Origin: Bryobacterales bacterium
GTDB lineage: Bacteria > Acidobacteriota > Terriglobia > Bryobacterales > Bryobacteraceae
NCBI GenBank assembly: GCA_020847975.1
Contig: JADLBD010000008.1
Span: 1 to 64,000, forward strand
Length of the DNA stretch: 64,000 bases
Direction of reading: 5' to 3'
Every line of letters starts with the position of its first letter. The first letter of the stretch is position 1. Below are positions 47,947 to 55,894 of the stretch, piece by piece. The position numbers and the translations under genes were made by a program. The notes below the pieces were generated by a model. That model was not told the origin of the DNA. It did not search any database and worked only from the letters and a program-made list of their open reading frames with translations.

Positions 47947-49077
47947 TCACTGTTCTCTCCTTGGCTCTGCCGAACTCGTCCGGCCGGAGGCTCTGACCCA
48001 ATCCAGGTTGAAGCGGGCGAACGTGATCCGCTCCGCAGCATACTTATCCCCGCGCTCGTACAGGACGCCGATGGTCCCGTCACGGAGCACAATCACTGTC
48101 GAATAGGCCGCCGGGCCAGGATGAATCGTCCGGCCTTCCGGCCAAGTCCGCCCGCCGTCATAGCTGATCTTCACGGAAAGGTTCTCGCGGCGGACGGCTA
48201 CTGCGTTGGTGAATACCAGGATGTCCATTCCTCTCCCCTTGTAGCGCGTGATGCCCGCGTTGCAACTCGGGTCCACCAGCGCGGTGTCCTCAACCGGCCG
48301 GTCGAAACTGACCCCGCCGTCGCGGGACCGCGCGACCGCGCGCGTCTTGCCATCCCGCATGTTCTCGAGTACCGTACCGTCGGCCAGCTCAACTGCCTTA
48401 CTCTCATCAGTCCCCGGACCGATGGCGGGGCCGATCTTCCATGTCCGTCCCCGGTCGTCACTGTAGGCGTTGCGCGCCGATACGGAGCGATCGCCCTCGC
48501 GCACGACCATCGGAACCAGATAGCGGCCGCGGGAAGTTTCGAAGTGCGTTCCGGAAGTGGCGAACATGGCCTGCCAGGATGGGTCTTTGATTTGCGGAGT
48601 GATGTCGGCCGGCGCCGACCATGTGCTGCCGTCGTCATCGCTGTACATGGCATGGACCTGCAACGTGTCCGGTCCGGTCACCGCGCCGGGCTTCGCCGTC
48701 GGGAAACCGATGCCGGGAGGGCCGTACGCATGAAAGCACCAGACGCGGCCGCTCGCGCGGTCGAGCAGTAGCGACGCATCCCCAACGCCGCCTTCTTCCA
48801 CCTTCCGGATGACCTGCGCAGGCGACCACGTTGTGCCGCGATCGAAGCTGCGCCGCATCACGAGAAAGATGCGGCCTGGCAGGTCGCTTGATTGGTCATG
48901 GCGCGCGTCCGCCACCGCGATCAAAGTTCCTCGTCGCGTTTCCACCAGTGCTGGGATGCGATAGGTATTCACGCCGGCCTCTCCCTGACGCCAGATGTCT
49001 ACCTGACTGAAACGCGGACCTGCCGGCGCCAGCCCCGCCAGCAACCCGATCCAGAAAATCACGATGCGCAGTTTCAT
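47947..49077 (-). CDS. Secreted exo-alpha-sialidase (BNR-repeat)
   Basis: Signal peptide; Asp-box-like SDDGSTWSAP, SDDRGRTWKIG, SRDGGVSFDRP, SYDGGRTWPEG; RIPALVET near the N-terminus. Confidence 0.85.
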   Translation of the reverse strand: MKLRIVIFWIGLLAGLAPAGPRFSQVDIWRQGEAGVNTYRIPALVETRRGTLIAVADARHDQSSDLPGRIFLVMRRSFDRGTTWSPAQVIRKVEEGGVGDASLLLDRASGRVWCFHAYGPPGIGFPTAKPGAVTGPDTLQVHAMYSDDDGSTWSAPADITPQIKDPSWQAMFATSGTHFETSRGRYLVPMVVREGDRSVSARNAYSDDRGRTWKIGPAIGPGTDESKAVELADGTVLENMRDGKTRAVARSRDGGVSFDRPVEDTALVDPSCNAGITRYKGRGMDILVFTNAVAVRRENLSVKISYDGGRTWPEGRTIHPGPAAYSTVIVLRDGTIGVLYERGDKYAAERITFARFNLDWVRASGRTSSAEPRREQ

Positions 49078-49121
49078 TTTTTTTGAGCGATGAGCGATGA
49101 CTACGTATTACAATACTCTCT

Positions 49122-49401
49122 GTGCCCACAGAAGTCAAGAGCCGGATCGCCCTCCCCGCAGCCAGCCGTCTTCCATCGTTGCCCCAGCCTCTGGCCGGGC
49201 AGTTCCCCGGCACAGTGTCGGATCGTGTTGTCGTGGCGGGTGGCCTGGCAAGCTGGAGATGAGTTGCCCGAAGCGTTGGTAACTACTGGCGCAGCGGTGT
49301 TTCGGGGCGGCATCGTCATACCGGGCGGAGAAGACCGGCCGGGGAGCCGGCCGGCTGCGGTATGGAAACTCGAGTTCTCAACAAAGGATTATTTGGTATG
49401 A
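49122..49401 (+). pseudogene. nanM: Internally deleted nanM (Kelch-type N-acetylneuraminate mutarotase) remnant
   Basis: Frame a: LPSLPQPLAGQFPGTVSDRVVVAGGLASWR* (to 49262); frame b: DELPEALVTTGAAVFRGGIVIPGGEDRPGSRPAAVWKLEF (to 49401); both Kelch-like. Confidence 0.5.
49317..49364. promoter_or_regulatory. Nested inverted repeat upstream of nanA
   Basis: Outer arms CATACCG(49317-49323)/CGGTATG(49358-49364); inner CCGGCCGG-GGAG-CCGGCCGG (49335-49354). Confidence 0.4.
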
Positions 49402-50303
49402 ATTCATCGGATCTTCATGGCATCATCCCGGCGATTGTTACGCCGTTCGATCATAACGAACGCTTTGCGCGCCGCCCTTTCGAACAACTGATCCAGCGGC
49501 TGTATGCTGCGGGCGTCCATGGACTGTACGTCTGCGGGCAGACCGGCGAGGGTCTGCAGCAATCCGTCGAGCAGCGGAAGCAAGTCGCGGAAGCAGCGGT
49601 AGAAGCATCTCCCGAAGGCAAAACGGTCATCGTCCACATCGGCGCACCGTCTACCAAAGACACAATCGAACTCGCACGCCACGCCGGTCAAGCCGGCGCG
49701 CATGTGGTGAGCAGCCTGCCGCCCGCCGGGGCGTATTCATTCTCCGAGATCCGTGATTATTACCAAGCCATCGCAGCAGCCAGCCGCGTACCCCTACTTA
49801 TCTATTACTTTCCGTCCATGGCCCCTTCAATCCGAAGTACCGAGCAGGTGCTCGAGTTATGTCGAATCCCAAACGTATGCGGGTTGAAGTTTACAGACTC
49901 AGATTTCTTCCGGCTCTGGTGCCTCCGGCGCTCCGGCCAGGTGGTTTTCAACGGCGCCGACGAAATGATGGTGGCGGGGATGGTGATGGGAGCCAACGGT
50001 GGTATCGGTAGTACCTACAACCTCATGCCGGAGGCCTTCGTTGCCCTGTATGAGCGAGCAACAACGGGAGATTGGAACGGTGCTCGTCAGATGCAGGATG
50101 CCATCAACGAAGTGATCGAAGTAATTCTGCGCTACCCTGTCCACGCGGCCGTGAAAGTGATTCTCCGGTGGTCTGGCATCGATTGCGGCCATTGCATTGC
50201 GCCGCGCCGGCGGTTGTCTCCGGAAGAAGAGGATCACCTGCGGGGCGCCGTTGCCGCAACTTCGCTGGGACAGCAGATCATTGCGACGATGGCACGGGGA
50301 TGA
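49398..50303 (+). CDS. nanA: N-acetylneuraminate lyase (DHDPS family)
   Basis: MNSSDLHGIIPAIVTPFD..GLYVCGQTGEGLQQS..IYYFPSM..CGLKFTDSDFF..GIGSTYN; sialidase/nanEK context. Confidence 0.85.
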   Translation: MNSSDLHGIIPAIVTPFDHNERFARRPFEQLIQRLYAAGVHGLYVCGQTGEGLQQSVEQRKQVAEAAVEASPEGKTVIVHIGAPSTKDTIELARHAGQAGAHVVSSLPPAGAYSFSEIRDYYQAIAAASRVPLLIYYFPSMAPSIRSTEQVLELCRIPNVCGLKFTDSDFFRLWCLRRSGQVVFNGADEMMVAGMVMGANGGIGSTYNLMPEAFVALYERATTGDWNGARQMQDAINEVIEVILRYPVHAAVKVILRWSGIDCGHCIAPRRRLSPEEEDHLRGAVAATSLGQQIIATMARG

Positions 50304-51517
50304 AGATCGCACGTTATAAATGGGCGCTGGTGGCCCTTCTCTGGGTCGTTGCGCTGCTGAACTACCTGGACCGGCAGGTGATCTTCTCGGTCTTTCCGCT
50401 ACTCGAAACGGAGTTGCACGTCACAAGCCTGCAACTCGGTTTGCTCGGCACTGCGTTCCTCTGGGTCTATGGGATTCTCAGCCCTTTCGGCGGCTGGGTG
50501 GCGGACCGGTTCGGGAGACGCCGCGTAATCCTCTTCAGCCTGGGGATCTGGTCCGCGGTCACATGGCTGACCGGGCACTCCCGGTCGTACGGGGAACTGG
50601 CCGCCGCCCGCGGGCTCATGGGGATCAGCGAAGCCTGCTACCTGCCCGCGGCACTGGCCCTGATCGCCGACTATCACGGTGAGAGCACCCGTGCGCGCGC
50701 CGTCGGCCTGCACCAGAGTGGCCTGTACGTGGGTATCGCGATGGGAGGAATCGGTGGGGGATGGATGGGAGAACACTTTGGTTGGCGCGCGGCGTTCTTC
50801 GTGCTCGGCGCCATTGGCCTTGTCTATGCGCTGGGGCTGTGGCCCACGCTGCGGGAAGCCCCACTCCGGAACGCTCCTGGTTACCAGGCTGACAGCGCTC
50901 CATTCGCGGGATCGCTCGGAGGACTCTGGAAGTCAGGGGCCTTCAGACATCTCGTGTTTGTGAACAGTCTTGCGTCGCTGGCTTACTGGTGTGTCTACAC
51001 GTGGCTGGCACTCCACCTGTTCGAACGGTTCCACATGAGTTTGGCAGGAGCCGGATTCTCGTCCACCTTTTACATTCAGGCCGCGTCGTTCGGCGGGATT
51101 CTATTCGGCGGCTGGCTGGCCGACCGCTGGTCGCTCAACCATCTACGCGGGCGGGTCTGGGCGCAGACAATAGGGCTTGGCGCCGCCGGTCCGTTCCTAT
51201 TCTTGGTCGGGTTTACGGATACACAATGGGTTCTGCTGCCCTGCCTCGTGCTCTTCGGACTCGGCCGCGGATTCTTCGACTGTAACCTGATGCCGGTTCT
51301 GTGCCAGATTGTTTCCCCGGGCTTGCGCGCCACCGCGTATGGCGTTCTCAATCTAACGTCGTGCATCGTCGGCGGCGCGATGGCCGCTGCCGGCGGTGCA
51401 CTTAAGGACACCATTGGCCTGGGCGGGGCCATCGAACTGTCGGGCGCGATGCTCATCGTCGCCGCCGCCAGCATGTCCGGCATCCGTCTACCCGCGCAAA
51501 GGGGCGCCCATGTCTGA
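50300..51517 (+). CDS. MFS transporter, probable sialic acid transporter
   Basis: ATG at 50300 overlapping the nanA stop; ~12 hydrophobic segments; ..LNYLDRQVIFSVFPLLETEL..WVADRFGRRRVILFSLGIWS.. Confidence 0.8.
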   Translation: MKIARYKWALVALLWVVALLNYLDRQVIFSVFPLLETELHVTSLQLGLLGTAFLWVYGILSPFGGWVADRFGRRRVILFSLGIWSAVTWLTGHSRSYGELAAARGLMGISEACYLPAALALIADYHGESTRARAVGLHQSGLYVGIAMGGIGGGWMGEHFGWRAAFFVLGAIGLVYALGLWPTLREAPLRNAPGYQADSAPFAGSLGGLWKSGAFRHLVFVNSLASLAYWCVYTWLALHLFERFHMSLAGAGFSSTFYIQAASFGGILFGGWLADRWSLNHLRGRVWAQTIGLGAAGPFLFLVGFTDTQWVLLPCLVLFGLGRGFFDCNLMPVLCQIVSPGLRATAYGVLNLTSCIVGGAMAAAGGALKDTIGLGGAIELSGAMLIVAAASMSGIRLPAQRGAHV

Positions 51518-53135
51518 GAATTGCCCCGAAATATTCCGTCCGCTTCGCGGCAGGTTGATCGTATCCTGCCAGGCGTGGGAGGACGATCCTTTTCACGGCG
51601 CGGAGCACATGGCTCGCTTCGCGCGCGCAGCCGTGGAGGGCGGCGCCGCCGCAATTCGCGCTAATGGCCCCGATGATATCCGCGCCATCCGGGCAGCAGT
51701 TTCGGTGCCGGTGATCGGACTGCAGAAGCGGGTGATTTCTGACGGCCGCATACTGATCACGCCAGAACTGGAAGATGCGTGCGCGCTAGTGGAGGCCGGA
51801 GCGCACGCGGTCGCCGTCGATTGTACGGCTCGGGGGCAGAAGCACGGAGCTCTCGAGCGCGTACGCCGGATTCGGGAAGAACTGCGCGTTCCGGTGACGG
51901 CCGATATTGCCACTGTGGAGGAGGCAATCGCGTCAGAGGGGGCCGGCGCGAGCTTCGTACTCTCGACGATGCGCGGCTACACCGCGGAGACCGAAAGCGT
52001 GTGCTCTTTCGATGCAGCCTTCATCGCCGAACTGGTGCGCGCGGTGAACGTGCCTGTCATTGCCGAAGGTCGCATCTGGACCGTGGAGGATGCTGTCGCG
52101 GCGATGAAGGCGGGCGCATTTGCGGTGGTGATTGGTTCGGCCATTACGCGCCCCAAGGACATCACGGCGCGTTTCTCGGGTGCTCTCAGCCGGATCGCCG
52201 ACGATGAACGGCGCATGGTAGCCGGTATCGACCTGGGAGGCACGAGGATCAAAGCGGGCTTGGTCTCCTGTAGCGGCGAGATCAGCGAAACGGGCGCCCG
52301 CGCGACGTGTGTATCGCGCGGCCGAGACGGCCTCTTAGACCAAATGGCGGAGATCGGATCGGAGCTTGTGGCCGAGGCCCGGACCAAAGGCTACCTGGTG
52401 GAAGCGCTCGGCATCGCCACGGCTGGGTGGGTAGATGCCGAAAGAGGCGTCGTTGTCCATGCCACACCGAATCTTCCTGGTTGGCAAGGCGCGGAAGTGG
52501 CGCCGGTTCTCACTCGCCGGCTCGGCGTGCCGGTCTTCGTCGAGAACGATGTCAATGCTCTGGCCGTGGGCGAAGCTCGTTTTGGCGCGGCCCGGTCGGC
52601 CTCGACCTTCGTGTGCGTCACTCTCGGCACTGGCGTTGGCGGAGGCTGCTACATCGATGGCGCGTTGCGGCGCGGCGCTCACTTCGTCGGCAACGCCATC
52701 GGCCATCTCGTTGTGCAGCCGGGAGGGTTGCCCTGCAACTGCGGCCAGGCGGGGTGCCTCGAACAATATGCCAGCGCAGCCGCCCTGTTGCGCTACGCGG
52801 GAGATTCGGACCGGGGTTCAGCCGAAGAAATCATCGCAGCGGCCCATCGGGGAGACGATCGTGCGCGGGCCGCAATCGGCAAACTGGCAGACTACCTTGC
52901 GGCCGGCTGCGCGCAGGTTATCCGGCTACTCGATCCCGAGCTGATCGTGATCGGAGGCGGCCTGGCGCAGGACAACCCCCTTTTGTTCACGGAGTTGGAA
53001 GTGCACCTGCGCCGCGAAGTACTGGCATGGGAGCGGCGCGGCCTGCGAGTCCTACCTTCGATGCTGGGCTATTACGCCGGGGTCGCGGGCGCTGGGGCTG
53101 TCGCCTTGGCCGGGCTCGATTCGCTGCCCGGATAG
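51510..53135 (+). CDS. nanE-nanK: NanE (ManNAc-6-P epimerase)-NanK (ROK ManNAc kinase) fusion
   Basis: N-half RGRLIVSCQAWEDDPFHG..VIGLQKR..ADIATVEEA..VIAEGRIWTVEDAVAAMKAGAFAVVIGSAITRP; C-half ROK VAGIDLGGTRIKAGLV..VENDVNALAVGEARFG..CNCGQAGCLEQYAS. Confidence 0.9.
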   Translation: MSENCPEIFRPLRGRLIVSCQAWEDDPFHGAEHMARFARAAVEGGAAAIRANGPDDIRAIRAAVSVPVIGLQKRVISDGRILITPELEDACALVEAGAHAVAVDCTARGQKHGALERVRRIREELRVPVTADIATVEEAIASEGAGASFVLSTMRGYTAETESVCSFDAAFIAELVRAVNVPVIAEGRIWTVEDAVAAMKAGAFAVVIGSAITRPKDITARFSGALSRIADDERRMVAGIDLGGTRIKAGLVSCSGEISETGARATCVSRGRDGLLDQMAEIGSELVAEARTKGYLVEALGIATAGWVDAERGVVVHATPNLPGWQGAEVAPVLTRRLGVPVFVENDVNALAVGEARFGAARSASTFVCVTLGTGVGGGCYIDGALRRGAHFVGNAIGHLVVQPGGLPCNCGQAGCLEQYASAAALLRYAGDSDRGSAEEIIAAAHRGDDRARAAIGKLADYLAAGCAQVIRLLDPELIVIGGGLAQDNPLLFTELEVHLRREVLAWERRGLRVLPSMLGYYAGVAGAGAVALAGLDSLPG

Positions 53136-53151
53136 GGCGATCGACCACATG

Positions 53152-53397
53152 TCAAGAAGGCAAATCGAGGTCGGCGAGCCGCCTGCCGCGCTCAAACGCA
53201 CGCTGCACCGAGAAGATCGGCGCATTCGTCACGTTGAAGGCCGGCAGCCGGAGCTGGAAGTACTTCCGTTCCGTGACGCGGATCTGCTTGCTGAGCGAAC
53301 TGTCGACGCGCGACATGCCGGGGCCGCGCACGATCCCCACACCGGCGTTGCCGAACGAGTAGGCGGCTGGCGTGGTTGACTGGGACACGCTACGCAT
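53152..53397 (-). pseudogene. C-terminal remnant of a TonB-dependent receptor
   Basis: NAGVGIVRGPGMSRVDSSLSKQIRVTERKYFQLRLPAFNVTNAPIF resembles the C-terminus of the receptor at 55.9-59.3 kb ([39 protein letters not shown]). Confidence 0.65.
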
Positions 53398-53519
53398 GGT
53401 CGACAGTAGCGTTGCGCTGGGTCGCCGCCTACCTCAACTACCGCGCGACCCACAGGACCTCTGCGACGCGCTGCTACTTCAGCTCCGCTAATCTGGAACG
53501 ATAACGAGAATGGCTCGCT

Positions 53520-54248
53520 TCATCTTTGCGGCGGGACGAGCACCAACTCCTCACTCTTCACAAGGGCGTCCAGCGAAGGTGTGCTCGAATCCAGAAAGGC
53601 CTGGTAGGAACCCTCGATGTGGTGGCGAATCGCAGCTCGGATAGCCGCCGGCCGGCGGCTGCGAAGCGCCTCGACCAGGGCCTCGTGCGGCTTTCCCTTG
53701 CCCAAGTCATGGAGCCCGGTGGCGTGCAGCACACTCATGAACGCGAACAGAGGCGTCGTGAGTTGGACCAGCGTCTTTACCATGACTGGGCTCTCCGCGA
53801 GATCCCAAACCGCCTGGTGAAAGTGCATGTCCGCCACTGTCAACTTCAGGCAGTCGTCCTTTTGAATGGCGTCTGCGATGCGCGCACAGAGCTTATCCAG
53901 CTCCGCTACGCCGTCCTCGTCCATTCGCTCGCCGGCTTTGACGAATGCCAACTCCTCCAGCGCGACCCGCATCGCCAGGCGGTCACGCACCTCTTCCTTC
54001 GTAAATGACGTGACCGTTGTGCGCCGGCTGTTGCCGCGCACAACAAGGCCCGCCTGCTCGAGCAGATTCAGCGCCTCCCGCACAGTCGCCTGGCTCACGC
54101 TCAACATACGCGCGATCGGCAACTCGCGCAGAGCCTCACCTGGCTGAAATTTCCCAGCGAAGATCGCCTCTTTTAGAATTGAGCAAGTCTGTTGTGCGAG
54201 TGAATCCGCTCGAATGGGTTGGGGGAGTGGCTTCTTGCGTACCTTCAT
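53520..54248 (-). CDS. GntR/FadR-family (FCD) regulator, NanR-like
   Basis: ATG at 54246-54248; wHTH ..GEALRELPIARMLSVSQATVREALNLLEQAGLVVRGNSRRTTV.. plus helical FCD-like C-term. Confidence 0.8.
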   Translation of the reverse strand: MKVRKKPLPQPIRADSLAQQTCSILKEAIFAGKFQPGEALRELPIARMLSVSQATVREALNLLEQAGLVVRGNSRRTTVTSFTKEEVRDRLAMRVALEELAFVKAGERMDEDGVAELDKLCARIADAIQKDDCLKLTVADMHFHQAVWDLAESPVMVKTLVQLTTPLFAFMSVLHATGLHDLGKGKPHEALVEALRSRRPAAIRAAIRHHIEGSYQAFLDSSTPSLDALVKSEELVLVPPQR

Positions 54249-54476
54249 GTCGTCTCCATCTGATTCTACCGTTGGGCTGCGACGTCCGCCCATGAATTCA
54301 TTTCCTCCAGCAACTCCGGCGTAAGGGGCGATCGCAACCAAGGTGCGAGCCCCAGCGGTCCGTCGCGTCGCTGACAAAGCCCACGTGCGCCGGTCCGGTC
54401 GCGGCACGCGCCCTTCCGCCGCCGGCCAGCGATAGCGCAGCCATGCGAAGTACCGTGCGCCGGCATGGACGGCCGC

Positions 54477-55853
54477 TCATCGGATACTCCGTGCAGCGGA
54501 CTCGCTGTCCGCTTCAACTTTCACATTGCCGAAGCGCATGTGGATCAACGGTCCGCGCCAGGGGTTCAGGTTTCCTGCATGCATCATGATCATGTCGATG
54601 CCGTTCACCGGTGGCGCCATGACGGGAAGATCGGTCGACCCCCGATAGACTTGCGGACGTCCGTCGACCCAAACCTGGTATTTCATTTCTCGAATATTCC
54701 AGTGGATCTTGAGCCCGTAGACTCTGCCGGATTCCGCCGGCGGCGGATCGTCAAACGGGACGAAGGTGGGGTATGGCCGCATGATGGTCGGGCGGGAATT
54801 CGGGGTGGTGTGCTGAAAAGGTGACCAGGCGCCGTTGAACATCCCGGCATCGATATTCCAGCCGCCCGTGATGGTCGAGATACCTTCCGCGTCCGCCGGC
54901 AGATAACCGAAGGTGCCGGCCGGGTCGTATCGATACTCGCCCAAGTTCACCTGCACCTCGTGACCGGCCTCATCCGCCTGGAGTTCCATGGTGAGCGTCC
55001 CGGCCACAACCGGGCGGTCAGCGAAACGGCAGTATACTGCCCCGTAGTGCGTCGCCATCTCGAGCCAGCGGAAATCGACGGGTCGATAGGACGTGGCCTG
55101 CCACTTGTCGGCCGGATAGCGCGGTGTCACGGCTGTGTTGGCGATCCAGTGAGAGTGGAAGTTCTCCTCCTCCACCGGCCGGCCGGATTCGTCCAGGTAA
55201 CGGAAACTGCGCAACCACACCAGGCTTCCGGCTTCGACGGCGACGGTGGCAATCTCGAACCGATCTACGTCCATCTCCCCGGGTAGGAGGGGTAGGGCTG
55301 GTTGCTTGGTGCCATCGAGCATTAACGTGAAGGTACGCGCCTGAAAATCGAAATCGCCGAAGTCAAACTCGTGCAACGGCGAGGAACGCGCTACCGCCGG
55401 TTCTCCGCCGCTCAGTACTTGCTGACGCCAGGCGGCAGTACCGATAGCCGCGACCGGTTCGGCCACCTTCCCCGCGCGAGCCTGGACGGAGATTCCGCCG
55501 TTACGCCAGATCTCCAGAATCACCACCGGGTTCATACCTGATCCGTAGAGCGCGACGCGGTACTGCCTGCCGACAACGAAGAGTGCAGTGAACGAAAGAC
55601 GTGGACCTCTCATAGCGATGGGCCTTGACAACTTGCGGACGCAACGAATCGGCGCTGCGGAGCCGTCCATCTTCAGGAATCCGTCCTTCCCCCACTCGTA
55701 GCGGCCCCCGCCTCCGGCATCGTCCCAGCGAAATGATTGATCCAGAATGGGCGCTGGCGGTGGACTTGACCGGACCTGCGCATACTGGCATGTCACGGAC
55801 ACCAACGCAGCCGCAGTAAGGCATCGCATAACTTTGGGGGCTGGTCGCTTCAT
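54477..55853 (-). CDS. Secreted hypothetical protein (concanavalin-like?)
   Basis: 458 aa, signal-like N-term; C-term ..GRVYGLKIHWNIREMKYQVWVDGRPQVYRGSTD...LIHMRFGNVKVEAD.. Confidence 0.5.
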   Translation of the reverse strand: MKRPAPKVMRCLTAAALVSVTCQYAQVRSSPPPAPILDQSFRWDDAGGGGRYEWGKDGFLKMDGSAAPIRCVRKLSRPIAMRGPRLSFTALFVVGRQYRVALYGSGMNPVVILEIWRNGGISVQARAGKVAEPVAAIGTAAWRQQVLSGGEPAVARSSPLHEFDFGDFDFQARTFTLMLDGTKQPALPLLPGEMDVDRFEIATVAVEAGSLVWLRSFRYLDESGRPVEEENFHSHWIANTAVTPRYPADKWQATSYRPVDFRWLEMATHYGAVYCRFADRPVVAGTLTMELQADEAGHEVQVNLGEYRYDPAGTFGYLPADAEGISTITGGWNIDAGMFNGAWSPFQHTTPNSRPTIMRPYPTFVPFDDPPPAESGRVYGLKIHWNIREMKYQVWVDGRPQVYRGSTDLPVMAPPVNGIDMIMMHAGNLNPWRGPLIHMRFGNVKVEADSESAARSIR

Positions 55854-55894
55854 CGGCTCATGCTTTCGCTCGGGTTGCGCCCGGCTCCTCCAGA

